DNA of 26,444 nucleotides from a bacterium (GCA_030603495.1 JAUVXR010000033.1:1-26444); one strand, 5' to 3'; positions 6,825 to 15,437 are shown, counted from the stretch's first letter. Program-made: numbers and translations. The notes: generated by a model not told the origin, from the sequence alone.

Positions 6825-8200
6825 GCAAAGACCGGACAATGGCCCCGCCAAAAGACAAGACCACATTCGACTGGCGCAAGATGCTCTATAATCTCCTGCT
6901 CGTCCTGGTGTTGCCGCTGGTTGCCCTCTATCTACTATGGCGGCTGGCCGTGCTGGGCAAATCGTGGGAGGGCCTGGGTGAGCGGTTCGGCATACTGCCC
7001 GACCCGATCAAAGCACTGAAAGATAGCGAAGGCCCAATCGTCTGGGTGCATGCTGTCTCGGTCGGGGAGGTGGCAGCGGCTGAGCCGATAGTGCGCGAAC
7101 TGCGCCTGGCTGAGCCTGCCGCTCAAATCGTCCTGTCTACCACCACCCCTACCGGCCGGAAGATGGCCACACAACTTAACCTGGACCTCGAAGGGCTGAT
7201 CTACTTTCCCTTCGACCTGCCCGGCGTAAGCGAGCACGCGCTCACCGCCATAAGCCCTGATCTGATCGTGCTGATGGAAGCCGAGCTTTGGCCCAATCTG
7301 CTGGCTGCTGCCCACGCAATGAGTATCCCGGTCGCGGTAATTAACGGCCGTATCTCCGATGCCGCTTATCCGAAGAATCGCTTGTTTCGCCCACTCTTTG
7401 CCTGGGTGCTGAGCAACGTTGAGCTGCTCTGTGCGCAGTCGGAGAAGGATGCCCAGCGCTTCGTGACATTGGGCGCGTCTCCGCAGAGGGTGATAGTGAG
7501 CGGCAATACCAAGTTCGACGAAGATTTCCCGTACGTCCCCCCGGAAGAGGAAGCCAAGTGGCGCCAGGATTTCGGCTTCCCGCAGGAATCTCCGGTCCTC
7601 CTGGCCGGCTCCACCCACCCAGGCGAAGACGAGCAGATCCTGGACGCTTTCGACCAGCTCCACGCCCAGCATCCAGACCTGGAGCTGGTCATCGCTCCTC
7701 GGCATCCTCAGCGCGGTGACGACATCGAAAAACTGGTCAGCGAGCACGGCTATGCCACCTACCGGCGCAGCCGCGTGTTGGCGGAGATCGAGGCAGGTAA
7801 GAAGTTGGACCTATCCCGCGGTGCCCAGGTGCGCGTGGTTATACTTGACACCATCGGCGAGCTGAGTCGCGTCTTCAGCGTCGCCACCGTGGTGTTCATG
7901 GGCGGCAGCCTGGTGCCGCGCGGCGGCCATAATATTCTCCAACCGCTGGCGCAAGGCAAGCCCGTCATCTTCGGCCCGTATACGCACAACTTTCGCGATA
8001 TCAGCGCCCTGGCCTTGCGCGAGGATGCAGCGATTCAGGCGGCCAACGCTACCGAGCTGATGGGAGCCGTTGACCGCCTGCTGTCCTCGGAGGCGGAACA
8101 CGAATTGTATCAGGCCAAAGGCCAGACGCTGCTCCACAAGTACGCCGGTGCCTCCCGCCGGGCAGTCACCGAACTGGCAAGGCTGCTTGATCAACCATGA
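6821..8200 (+). CDS. waaA: 3-deoxy-D-manno-octulosonic acid (Kdo) transferase
   Basis: WaaA/KdtA moves Kdo from CMP-Kdo to the lipid A precursor at the inner membrane. The 459-residue product has one N-terminal anchor (about residues 22-44) and a GT-B, family GT30, pair of Rossmann domains. Family marks include GLGERFG at 51-57 (holding the proposed catalytic Glu), VWVHAVSVGEV, STTTPTGRKMA, EAELWPN and NGRISD. In the C-terminal half are SGNTKFDE, GSTHPGEDE, APRHPQR and the long GGSLVPRGGHNILQP segment. It is somewhat longer than E. coli WaaA (425). The start is a GTG overlapping the GNAT stop (GTGA). lpxK begins inside its last four bases, so the two are translationally coupled. How many Kdo residues are added cannot be predicted. 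Confidence 0.95.
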   Translation: MSKDRTMAPPKDKTTFDWRKMLYNLLLVLVLPLVALYLLWRLAVLGKSWEGLGERFGILPDPIKALKDSEGPIVWVHAVSVGEVAAAEPIVRELRLAEPAAQIVLSTTTPTGRKMATQLNLDLEGLIYFPFDLPGVSEHALTAISPDLIVLMEAELWPNLLAAAHAMSIPVAVINGRISDAAYPKNRLFRPLFAWVLSNVELLCAQSEKDAQRFVTLGASPQRVIVSGNTKFDEDFPYVPPEEEAKWRQDFGFPQESPVLLAGSTHPGEDEQILDAFDQLHAQHPDLELVIAPRHPQRGDDIEKLVSEHGYATYRRSRVLAEIEAGKKLDLSRGAQVRVVILDTIGELSRVFSVATVVFMGGSLVPRGGHNILQPLAQGKPVIFGPYTHNFRDISALALREDAAIQAANATELMGAVDRLLSSEAEHELYQAKGQTLLHKYAGASRRAVTELARLLDQP

Positions 8201-9357
8201 GCAGACAGCAGACTTTTGCACAATGTGTATTTGCTCGCTGGCGCCGCCGCTGGGCAGAGGTGGTCTCGGGTCGGGATACCCGTCTCTCGGCCAGTATCAC
8301 AAGACTGGCGCTAGGCGCGCTTCCTGGGCTATACTGGCTCGGCCTAAAGGCAAATCGGGCCCTTTACACCAGTGGGGCAAAGCGGCGCACGCAGCCTGCT
8401 CTACCCGTCATCAGTGTCGGCAACTTGACCCTGGGCGGAACCGGCAAGACCACCACCGTCCGGTTTCTAGCCCGCCGTCTTCAAGAGGAGGGTCTAAGGC
8501 CGGCGGTGGTTCTGCGCGGCTACCAGGCCCACCCCACACAACGCGCAGTGGTTCTGGCTGGTCGGGACAATGTCACACTGCCCGAGGTCGCCGAGGTCGG
8601 CGATGAGGCGCGCCTCCTGGCGCAGGTGCTTCCCGGCGTGAAGATCGGGGTGGGCAAGCGCCGGGAGGTCGTCATCGCCAAGCTGGCAGAAGAAACCGGC
8701 CCTCAAGTGGCCCTACTGGACGACGGTTTCCAGTATTTTCGCATGAATAAGCTTGTTGACATTGTGCTCCTTGACGCCACCGTTGACCTCAGCCGGCAGC
8801 GGCTCTTCCCGGCCGGCTACCTGCGCGAGCCACTGGCACATCTGCGTCGCGCCGACCAGATCTGGCTCACGCACAGTGACCTGGCGGACGAGTCGGCATT
8901 AGCTCGACTGCGAAGCACGGTCCAGCGCGTAAGCGGGAACGTACCGGTAGTCGAGACGAAACACGAGATCACCGGGTTGCGCACACTCAGCGGAGAGACG
9001 CTCGAGCTGGGACAGGTCGAAGGTGCGCGTCTGCTAGCGGTCTCGGCGATCGGCAATGCCCAGGCTTTTGAGCAGTCACTGCATAAGCTGGGTGCCGAAG
9101 TGGTCCCGCTACGTTACGAAGACCATCACTACTACAGCCCCTATGATCTAGCCGATATTGAAACGGCGGCCCGCGAGCACCGCACGCACTTTGTGGCCAT
9201 CACCTGTAAGGACGCAGTGAAGTGGCCTGGGGATGAGATTGACGTGCCCGTGGTCATTGTTGACTGTCAACTGCGCATAACGAAGGGAGAACAGGTAGTC
9301 GCCGGCCTGATTGACCAGATCAAGCAGGCTGTGAGCAGCACTGAGAATGGCAAGTAA
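8197..9357 (+). CDS. lpxK: Tetraacyldisaccharide 4'-kinase LpxK
   Basis: LpxK phosphorylates the 4' position of the tetraacyldisaccharide to give lipid IVA, acting on the inner face of the inner membrane. The 386-residue product has a membrane-facing N-terminal helix (ALGALPGLYWLGLKANRALY). The P-loop is VGNLTLGGTGKTT, with GGTGKTT at 80-86; the family more often has GGTGKTP. VVLRGYQ follows, then DDGFQ at 175-179 with the paired Asp residues used in catalysis and metal binding. It is longer than the E. coli enzyme (328) mainly at the N-terminus. The ATG overlaps the waaA stop (ATGA). In E. coli, Kdo transfer follows LpxK, so the operon order does not mirror the reaction order. Confidence 0.94.
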   Translation: MSRQQTFAQCVFARWRRRWAEVVSGRDTRLSASITRLALGALPGLYWLGLKANRALYTSGAKRRTQPALPVISVGNLTLGGTGKTTTVRFLARRLQEEGLRPAVVLRGYQAHPTQRAVVLAGRDNVTLPEVAEVGDEARLLAQVLPGVKIGVGKRREVVIAKLAEETGPQVALLDDGFQYFRMNKLVDIVLLDATVDLSRQRLFPAGYLREPLAHLRRADQIWLTHSDLADESALARLRSTVQRVSGNVPVVETKHEITGLRTLSGETLELGQVEGARLLAVSAIGNAQAFEQSLHKLGAEVVPLRYEDHHYYSPYDLADIETAAREHRTHFVAITCKDAVKWPGDEIDVPVVIVDCQLRITKGEQVVAGLIDQIKQAVSSTENGK

Positions 9358-10267
9358 CCACCGCCGGCTGCACAAGAGAATGGGCTATCTTATGCTCCGC
9401 ATGCTGACTGCAACTGTGGACGCTATGGCGCGCGTACTGCCGTTGAGCTGGCTGCGCGGCGTTGCCACCATTATTGCCCACCTCATATGCCTGCTCATTC
9501 CTTCCCGCCAACGAATGGCTGCCGAGAACATCGGCAAGGCCTTCGGGAATCGCTTCACTGCGGCGGAGCGTCGCCGAGTTGCACGGCAGGCGACTGTCAA
9601 TATCTGCTGGACGATGGTCGAGCTGCTCAAGATGCAATATATGGGTCCCGAGGAGATCAAGGAGCTGGTCTCGCTCGAAGGACTGGAGCATCTCCACGCA
9701 GCCCAGCATCGCGGCAAGGGCATCATCATTCTTAGCGCTCATTTTGGCGGCTGGGAACCAGGCGGAGCACGGATTACCTCCGAGGGCTTTCCTATGGTCG
9801 TGATTGCACGCGATGCCAATGAAAAGCGCAGCGCCAGCCTGATCAACCGGGCCCGCAGGCGGCACAACATGACTGCCATCGACCGGGATGATCTCCGTGC
9901 CATGCTCCGGGTCCTACGGAGCAACCAAGCCCTGGGGATACTGCCCGACCAGCATGCCGCTAACGGCGGCATAATAATGGATTTTCTAGGCCGCCCGGCG
10001 TCCACGGCACCCGGGCCGGCCGTGCTGGCTCTACGCACCGGATGCGCCATTGTTCCGTTCTTCACCTATCGCCAGCCCGACGGCAGCCTTCATACCCGAG
10101 TTTTGCCTGCGCTCGAGGTCACCAGGACGGGCAATCGCGACCAGGACGTAAGAAGACTGACCGAGAGGATTAACCAGATAATCGCTGACCAAATCACCGA
10201 ACGTCCCGAGCAGTGGCTGTGGCTGCACAACCGCTGGAAAGCAGATCGCGAAACGGCCGGCAGCTAG
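9347..10267 (+). CDS. lpxL: Lysophospholipid/lipid A late acyltransferase (LpxL/HtrB family)
   Basis: This 306-residue inner-membrane acyltransferase belongs to the LpxL/LpxM/LpxP family, which adds secondary acyl chains to Kdo-lipid A. An N-terminal hydrophobic anchor (about residues 15-50) is followed by the AENIGKAFG segment. The catalytic HX4E motif is AHFGGWE, with His132 and Glu137. Later family blocks are LPDQHAANGGIIMDFLGRPAS and the closing PEQWLWLHNRWK. Length matches LpxL (306 in E. coli). Its ATG overlaps the lpxK stop by 11 bases. Whether it acts as LpxL or LpxM cannot be told, and only one such gene is present. Close relatives can also act on phosphatidylinositol mannosides, but the operon argues for lipid A. 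Confidence 0.92.
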   Translation: MASNHRRLHKRMGYLMLRMLTATVDAMARVLPLSWLRGVATIIAHLICLLIPSRQRMAAENIGKAFGNRFTAAERRRVARQATVNICWTMVELLKMQYMGPEEIKELVSLEGLEHLHAAQHRGKGIIILSAHFGGWEPGGARITSEGFPMVVIARDANEKRSASLINRARRRHNMTAIDRDDLRAMLRVLRSNQALGILPDQHAANGGIIMDFLGRPASTAPGPAVLALRTGCAIVPFFTYRQPDGSLHTRVLPALEVTRTGNRDQDVRRLTERINQIIADQITERPEQWLWLHNRWKADRETAGS

Positions 10268-10309
10268 GGCACGCGTACTGCCGTTATCTCAAGAAGGAGG
10301 TTCGCGGGG

Positions 10310-10564
10310 ATGGATATGCAACCCTATGTGAGCCCAGGTTGGCCCATCTTGCTGTGGCTTGTGATCGGATCGCTAGCTGTGTGGGACATCGTCTGGAGAG
10401 TAATTGCCCTGTGGCAGGCAGCGCGGCGTGACCACCTCGTCTGGTACGTAGCACTTCTTGTCTTCAGCACAGCAGGGCTCCTGCCCATCATCTACATCTT
10501 CGCGGTTGCCCCGCGTCACCCGGAGCTCGATGGCTCAGCGGGCACGAGTGTCGCTGAAACGTAA
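10310..10564 (+). CDS. Small two-helix membrane protein, DUF5652-like
   Basis: The 84-residue protein has two predicted membrane helices (about residues 11-33 and 43-66). Between them is a short basic loop reading WRVIALWQAARRDHLVWYV, and a GLLPIIYIF stretch follows. This arrangement matches my memory of DUF5652, a family without assigned function. The start is very well marked: AAGGAGGT lies 8 bases before the ATG, the strongest ribosome binding site in the operon. It sits 42 bases after lpxL at the 3' end of the LPS operon and ends 6 bases before the convergent RDD gene. A helper role in envelope assembly is only a guess from position. Confidence 0.75.
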   Translation: MDMQPYVSPGWPILLWLVIGSLAVWDIVWRVIALWQAARRDHLVWYVALLVFSTAGLLPIIYIFAVAPRHPELDGSAGTSVAET

Positions 10565-10570
10565 CACTTG

Positions 10571-11371
10571 CTAGCGACCCCGCTGACGCTCGAGGTGCGC
10601 CTGGTAGATGATTTCGAAAAGACGCTCGGGCGCTTCGTCCAGTTCCGGGATTACTCCTACCAACTGTTCGCGCAGGGATGCGGCGATGCGTGCGGCTAGT
10701 TCCGCCCGCATCTGCGGGGTAAGCTCGTCGCGCCGCTCGAGGAAACGGCGGACGGTCTCAATTTGCTCGCGACTCAGTGAACCAACCCAGGCCCGCGCGC
10801 GTCGCACCGCGTCGTCGGCTTCGGGCGGACGCACAGCGCCGGCCGATGGTTCCTGGTCTGGATACTCCCAGAGTCGCTCCTTGACCACGATTGTGCCAGC
10901 GGCCATATCGCCCACGCGCTGGCAGTCACGTGTGAAGAAGACGAAGACCCCACCGAGCAGATAAAGCGCCGGTAGGAAGTCTGGGATGCGCAAGATATTG
11001 CGGGTTAGCGACTCGATTAGCCCAATGGGCCCGCCACCGGCCTTGATAACCCGCATCCCCCCCACTCGCTTGCCCGGTGTCTGGCCGTTCCAATACGCTT
11101 CGAACAACGTGAAGTATGCTAAGGAGGACAGACCCGACACACCCACAATGATCAGTGACATTAGCGGCATTCCCGCAACCTCGCCCAGTGCCGGCCACAC
11201 TATGTGCAACGCGTTGCTCAAGTACACCACCAAGAGCGCCAAAGCAGCCTTGGCCACCATCAGGAGCAGAAAGTCAACCGTCAAAGCCAGAAAGCGCGAG
11301 CCCAGGCCAGCCAGCTCGTAACTGAACTCAACATGCTCGGGCGTCTCGATGACAACGCGATCCTGTTCCAT
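10571..11371 (-). CDS. RDD family membrane protein
   Basis: This 266-residue membrane protein has an RDD domain in its first 165 residues. AGLGSRFLALTVDFLLL is the first helix with the conserved Arg and Asp. Two further helices follow, with YFTLFEAYWNGQTPGKRVGGMRVI as the family signature (GxTxGKRxxGxRV) and DFLPALYLLGG before the last helix. The cytoplasmic tail (about residues 170-266) is charged and probably helical, with ERRDELTPQMRAELAARIA. RDD proteins have no single established function; some are proposed to act in ion exchange. It is divergent from the SpoIIM-type gene with only 68 bases between starts. RDD, SpoIIM, DUF58 and MoxR genes often cluster in bacteria, so the pairing is meaningful though unexplained. 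Confidence 0.88.
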   Translation of the reverse strand: MEQDRVVIETPEHVEFSYELAGLGSRFLALTVDFLLLMVAKAALALLVVYLSNALHIVWPALGEVAGMPLMSLIIVGVSGLSSLAYFTLFEAYWNGQTPGKRVGGMRVIKAGGGPIGLIESLTRNILRIPDFLPALYLLGGVFVFFTRDCQRVGDMAAGTIVVKERLWEYPDQEPSAGAVRPPEADDAVRRARAWVGSLSREQIETVRRFLERRDELTPQMRAELAARIAASLREQLVGVIPELDEAPERLFEIIYQAHLERQRGR

Positions 11372-11399
11372 TCGGCTTCATCCGGGTGCGCCAAAGTGG

Positions 11400-11405
11400 T
11401 ATAAT
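11400..11405 (+). promoter_or_regulatory. TATAAT -10 element before the SpoIIM-type gene
   Basis: A perfect TATAAT lies 35 bases before the ATG at 11440. No good -35 is present at 16-18 bases upstream (the region reads CTTCAT), so it may need an activator. It is in the 68-base gap shared with the divergent RDD gene. Confidence 0.45.
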
Positions 11406-11439
11406 ATATCCGCAGACAGCGAGCAAACGAGTGACTACT

Positions 11440-12429
11440 ATGCAGAACCGTCGCCAGCGCTGGGAGCAACTGACTCAACTGGTCAACCGGGCGCAGAGTC
11501 AGGGCCTGAGCCGACTGAGTGCCGCCGAGCTATCCGAGCTCGGTGCGCTTTACCGCCAGGCCACCGCGGCACTGGCCCGGGCCCGCAGTCTCGACCGCGA
11601 CCGCCCCCTCATCGAGTATCTTAATCAGCTCGTGGGCCGCACCCATGCAGTCGCTTACGGACGCCAGAGCCAGCCCCGCCTGCGCCTGGGTTATCTATTC
11701 GGCGTGGATATTCCCCGAACCTTCCAGGAGAACTGGCGCTACGTGGCTGTGGCCACGGCTATTACCGTGGTTGCAGCTACCCTATCCTACCTGCTCATCC
11801 AGGTAGATCCGCGCTGGTCAACGGCGCTGATGGGCGAGTCTTTTTCCCATGCCGTTGAAGATTTCGCCGCCTCGGGTAAGCCTGCCGGCGAGTACTTCGC
11901 CGAGATTGCACAAACGCTGGGCGGCGCCAATCTCTCGACCTTGCTGATGACCAACAACATCCAGGTGGCCCTCAAGGCCTTCGCCCTGGGGGTAAGCCTC
12001 GGACTGCTGACGATATACGTGTTGGTCATCAACGGCCTGATGCTGGGAGCGTTCCTGGGCATCGGGGCACACCACGACCGCCTGGTAGATCTGATCGCTG
12101 TGGTGATTCCCCACGGGGCTATCGAGATACCGGCGATATTTATGGCGGCCGGCGCGGGGCTGATGATAGGCCACGCCCTGGTCAGCCCTGGCGATATGCT
12201 CCGTCGCGACGCCCTGCGGATCGCCGCGCTCAAGGCGGTGAAGCTCGCGGTGGGCACGGTGCCGGTATTCATCGTAGCCGCACTCATCGAGGGCCTGCTC
12301 AGCCCACAGCACGTTGGGCTGTTCGCCAGTAACGAGCCGCGCTTTGTTGTTGGCATCCTGCTCTTTACGGTGCTGGTCTTGTACCTGTGCTTCGGAGATC
12401 GGATCCTGACCCGCCAGAGGCACCCCTAG
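11440..12429 (+). CDS. Stage II sporulation protein M (SpoIIM/DUF95) family membrane protein
   Basis: The 329-residue product has a soluble helical N-terminus (about 1-95, containing RLSAAELSELGALYRQATAALARAR). It then has about five membrane helices with the family core NNIQVALKAFALGVSLGLLTIYVLVINGLMLG and IPHGAIEIPAIFMAAGAGLMIG. These match the SpoIIM (DUF95) domain, where the PHG-IE segment is strongly conserved. Nothing else in the window suggests sporulation. Most members occur in non-spore-formers next to RDD-domain and DUF58/MoxR genes, as here. I chose the ATG at 11440 because the upstream in-frame start at 11386 would lie over the -10 element. Its function outside Bacillus is not established; a membrane-remodelling or transport role is only suspected. 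Confidence 0.85.
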   Translation: MQNRRQRWEQLTQLVNRAQSQGLSRLSAAELSELGALYRQATAALARARSLDRDRPLIEYLNQLVGRTHAVAYGRQSQPRLRLGYLFGVDIPRTFQENWRYVAVATAITVVAATLSYLLIQVDPRWSTALMGESFSHAVEDFAASGKPAGEYFAEIAQTLGGANLSTLLMTNNIQVALKAFALGVSLGLLTIYVLVINGLMLGAFLGIGAHHDRLVDLIAVVIPHGAIEIPAIFMAAGAGLMIGHALVSPGDMLRRDALRIAALKAVKLAVGTVPVFIVAALIEGLLSPQHVGLFASNEPRFVVGILLFTVLVLYLCFGDRILTRQRHP

Positions 12430-12448
12430 TGCATCCCCGCTGGGGGCC

Positions 12449-13921
12449 TCAAAACGGGGCAACCGGTATCAGCACAGCGTGGAGTGCAACTGCAAACAGC
12501 ACTTGCAACAGAACCAGGCCGGTGCCCAACCACATCAGTTGGGCCCGGGAGGCCGTCGCCAGATAATCGGCGGCCGGCAGCGCAGCCAGAGGCATAAGAA
12601 ACAGCCAGATGCGGCCTACTTCGGCCCGCGTCGAGCCGGAAATGAGCAGTACACTCAGGGTGATGATCAAGCCAATGACCAGTCCCTGAGGCAGGGCGGG
12701 CCAGCGGCGACCAGCCAGTCCAGAGCCGACTACGGCCGTCGAGGTCACCACCAGCGCAGGCCCCATAAATAGCAGGAAGTCGTACAGATTCATCGGCAGC
12801 CATACCCAGTAGCCGCGCCCGACTGCGGCAAGTATCTGCCGGTGTGCGGCGAGCGACGCAGGCAGCACACTCAGTATGTTATATCCCGACCATAGATATA
12901 GGACCGCGTGCATCGCGCCGAAGGCCACGACGCCCCACGCCACTCCGCGCAGGTGCCGACTGAGTTGATCGGGGTAGGCCTGCCCCCAGACCGGCAAAGC
13001 CCCCAACAGAGCAATGACAATGAGGATGGCGAATCCAAAGCTCCACAACAGCATAACGCTTGCCGCCAGCGCCGAGAGCACATAGAGCCACACACGACCT
13101 CGACAGAGCGTCACCAGCCACAACCAGACAAAGCTCAGGGCCAGGACGGCACCAATTCCGTCAATGCTAGGAGCAAAGTGCAGCAGCGAGGGCAAGGTGA
13201 CCGCCAACAGAGCCAGAATCAAGCCGCTACGCCGGTCCAAGGCCGTTGCACCTATCCCATAGGCCGGCAGCACGATCAGCACAGCTAGCCCAGTCATGAC
13301 CAAGGCCAAGGGCACGGCGACCAAAGCATCCTGGCGGCTTAACGGCACAGCACTGAGCTTGGAGGCGACCTCGTGGAGTTTCGCAGCTGTGAGACCATAC
13401 TTGCCGGCCAAAGTCGTCTCGACCCTTGTCAGTAGCTGGGGCGCGCGTTGTAGCGACCGGTGCAGGAAGTAGAAAAACACAATAGGTCCAGGAGGATGCG
13501 TGCGGACGCGATCGGGCAGATTGGTGTTGACAGTCCGAGCCAGGTGATAGGAGAAGGCATCACGGGGCGCACTGAGCTGCAAAGCTTGAGTGTAGTAACC
13601 CATTGAGCTATCACTGATCAGCGCTAGCGGGCCGCTGAGAAGGAAGCCCGGATCATCCAGGGCCAAGCCAAAGAGTGCAGCGGTCCCAGCAGCCAATAGC
13701 AATAGCACCAGAAGTACAGCAGTGGCCCGGCTGGGGACTCCGTCCCTGCGCAACCAGCCAAAGGTGGTCACCCCCGCCACCGCGATCGCCCCCACAGCAA
13801 CAGCCGCGCCGATGCCTATCCCAAGCGGCACGACGCGGCGCGGCCAGAACCACTGACCAGCCACACCCAGAGGCAACCAATCCAGCCACAGCAGGATGAC
13901 GGCCAGGGCCGTAGCCGCCAC
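12449..13921 (-). CDS. Multi-spanning membrane protein, GT-C glycosyltransferase-like
   Basis: The 490-residue protein is almost entirely hydrophobic, with roughly eleven or twelve membrane helices. Near residues 100-155 lies a non-membrane loop containing ISDSSMGYYTQALQL and then LPDRVRTHPPGPIVFFYFL. An acidic residue in the first external loop followed by an HPPG motif is typical of GT-C enzymes such as ArnT and PMT relatives, which use polyprenyl-phosphate sugars on the outer face of the membrane. The GTG start lies 17 bases after the scpB stop and lacks a good ribosome binding site, so it is probably coupled to scpB; a start a little further upstream remains possible. The substrate is unknown, and a transfer role in envelope glycan or protein glycosylation is inference. 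Confidence 0.65.
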   Translation of the reverse strand: MAATALAVILLWLDWLPLGVAGQWFWPRRVVPLGIGIGAAVAVGAIAVAGVTTFGWLRRDGVPSRATAVLLVLLLLAAGTAALFGLALDDPGFLLSGPLALISDSSMGYYTQALQLSAPRDAFSYHLARTVNTNLPDRVRTHPPGPIVFFYFLHRSLQRAPQLLTRVETTLAGKYGLTAAKLHEVASKLSAVPLSRQDALVAVPLALVMTGLAVLIVLPAYGIGATALDRRSGLILALLAVTLPSLLHFAPSIDGIGAVLALSFVWLWLVTLCRGRVWLYVLSALAASVMLLWSFGFAILIVIALLGALPVWGQAYPDQLSRHLRGVAWGVVAFGAMHAVLYLWSGYNILSVLPASLAAHRQILAAVGRGYWVWLPMNLYDFLLFMGPALVVTSTAVVGSGLAGRRWPALPQGLVIGLIITLSVLLISGSTRAEVGRIWLFLMPLAALPAADYLATASRAQLMWLGTGLVLLQVLFAVALHAVLIPVAPF

Positions 13922-13938
13922 CCCAACCCAAGCGACAA

Positions 13939-14550
13939 TTACGGGGCTTGTTCGGCCTCTTCCGCTGGCGATGACAGGGTCTCCTCCTCGGTATCCTCTA
14001 GTCGCTGCTGAGCTGACTCAGCCAGGCCCCGGGCAAGCTGCCGGGCCTCGACTTCATCCAGACGGGGCAGCTCGTCGAGGTCGCACAAGCCAAAGCTGGC
14101 CAGAAAGTGCGGGGTGGTCCTGAGTAGGAACGGTCGGCCGGGAGCGTCTTTGCGGCCGGCGATCGTCACCAAGCCCTTTTCAATCAAAGTGTTAACCACG
14201 CCACTTGAATTCACGCCGCGAAGCTCGTCAATCTCCGGCCGGGTGATCGGCTCACGATAGGCGATGATGGCCAGAGCCTCCAGAGCAGGCACCGACAGCC
14301 GCTCCGGCGTGGGCTCAAGAAGTCGTTCTACAAACTGTGCGTACTCGGGCCGGGTAGCCAGATTGTAGCCGCCAGCTATCTTGACTACGCACAGCCCGCG
14401 CTGCACCAGCCGGTCCTGGAGCTCACCCATCAGTTCCGGAATTCGCTCGGGGGGCACCCCCAGAATCTCAGCCAAGCGCTCGCCACTGATCGGCTCATTG
14501 CCGACAAACAATACGCACTCAATTGCAGCACCTAAGTCCGGTGAGGTCAA
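13939..14550 (-). CDS. scpB: Segregation and condensation protein B
   Basis: ScpB is the winged-helix kleisin-interacting subunit of the Smc-ScpAB condensin that folds and segregates the chromosome. The 203-residue product starts with AAIECVLFVGNEPIS, the family N-terminus. It continues with LATRPEYAQFVERLL and the conserved LSVPALEALAIIAYREPITRPEIDELRGVNSSGVVNTLIEKGLV, then GRPFLLRTTPHFLASFGL. The tail is acidic and disordered-looking. The start is a TTG with GGAG about 12 bases upstream, weak compared with neighbours, which may set ScpB level below ScpA. It is 55 bases downstream of scpA in the usual scpA-scpB order. The smc gene is not in the window. Confidence 0.95.
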   Translation of the reverse strand: MTSPDLGAAIECVLFVGNEPISGERLAEILGVPPERIPELMGELQDRLVQRGLCVVKIAGGYNLATRPEYAQFVERLLEPTPERLSVPALEALAIIAYREPITRPEIDELRGVNSSGVVNTLIEKGLVTIAGRKDAPGRPFLLRTTPHFLASFGLCDLDELPRLDEVEARQLARGLAESAQQRLEDTEEETLSSPAEEAEQAP

Positions 14551-14606
14551 TCCGTATATAGTCTCCTATGGGGATGCTGAGCCGAGCCTGAGCAATATGC
14601 CCAAGG

Positions 14607-15404
14607 CTACCCCGGCGAGATCTCCACAACACCCTCAGAATCGGGGACGAGCCGAATGATAATATCCATGCGGGGCTTGTCCTGCCGTACATTGATACGG
14701 CGGCGCCGAATCAGCTCCAATACCGCCAGGAAGGTCATAACGATAATCTGCCGGGTGACCGGCATACCGACCAATTCAGACAGAGTCAGGGGCTGATCGC
14801 CCGCCGCGGTGAGCTGGAACAAGACTTCCTCAACCCGCTCCGTCAAGGTGACTGTGGGCCGCACCACTGTTCCCGACGACACCACCTCGGCCCTGTTGAG
14901 TAGCTCCCGCACAGCGCCCACAATGTCAAATATTGAGACGTCTTCCAGGCTCACAAAGCCGCTGGGCAAGTCGCTGCCGGCCTGCAAAGAGCGCACATAA
15001 ATCTGCTGGCGGAGCTGGCGAGATTGGTCAAGCACCTGCGCCGCTTCCTTGTACGCGCGGTACTGCGCTACGCGCCGTTGCATCTGACTGACCAGTGCCA
15101 CCTCATCTTCCTCGTCTTCGAATTCCTCTACCGTCGCCGGCAGGAGACGACGGGCCTTGAGATGGAGTAGCACCGCAGCAGTTACGATAAACTCCCCCGC
15201 CACCTCAATGCTTATCGCCTCCATCGTTTCCAGGTATACCAGGTACTGGCCGGTGATCTCGGCGAGGCTGATCTCCGATATGTCTAATTCCTCGCGCTTA
15301 ACCAGGTAGACAAGCAGGTCTATCGGCCCTTCGAATATCTCGATCTTGACCGAGTGCCCGGTGAAGAGGTCCAGGTCCTGTTGTTCGATGAGAGCCGGCT
15401 CCAT
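14607..15404 (-). CDS. scpA: Segregation and condensation protein A (kleisin)
   Basis: ScpA bridges the heads and necks of the Smc dimer in bacterial condensin. The 265-residue product has the diagnostic FEGPIDLLVYLVK at 24-36 and the LDISEISLAEITGQYL segment after it. EFIVTAAVLLHLKARRLLP completes the N-terminal Smc-neck-binding domain. The middle is acidic (EEFEDEEDEVALV). The C-terminal winged-helix region includes VTRQIIVMTFLAVLELIRRRRINVRQ. Length is normal (about 240-270). It is followed by scpB on the same strand and preceded, 33 bases upstream, by the sugar nucleotidyltransferase gene. The ATG at 15404 is accepted, although about 15 residues precede the conserved domain and a shorter start cannot be excluded. 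Confidence 0.95.
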   Translation of the reverse strand: MEPALIEQQDLDLFTGHSVKIEIFEGPIDLLVYLVKREELDISEISLAEITGQYLVYLETMEAISIEVAGEFIVTAAVLLHLKARRLLPATVEEFEDEEDEVALVSQMQRRVAQYRAYKEAAQVLDQSRQLRQQIYVRSLQAGSDLPSGFVSLEDVSIFDIVGAVRELLNRAEVVSSGTVVRPTVTLTERVEEVLFQLTAAGDQPLTLSELVGMPVTRQIIVMTFLAVLELIRRRRINVRQDKPRMDIIIRLVPDSEGVVEISPG

Positions 15405-15437
15405 AGGGCAATGGCGCTGCGGCGCAACTGGCAGCCT

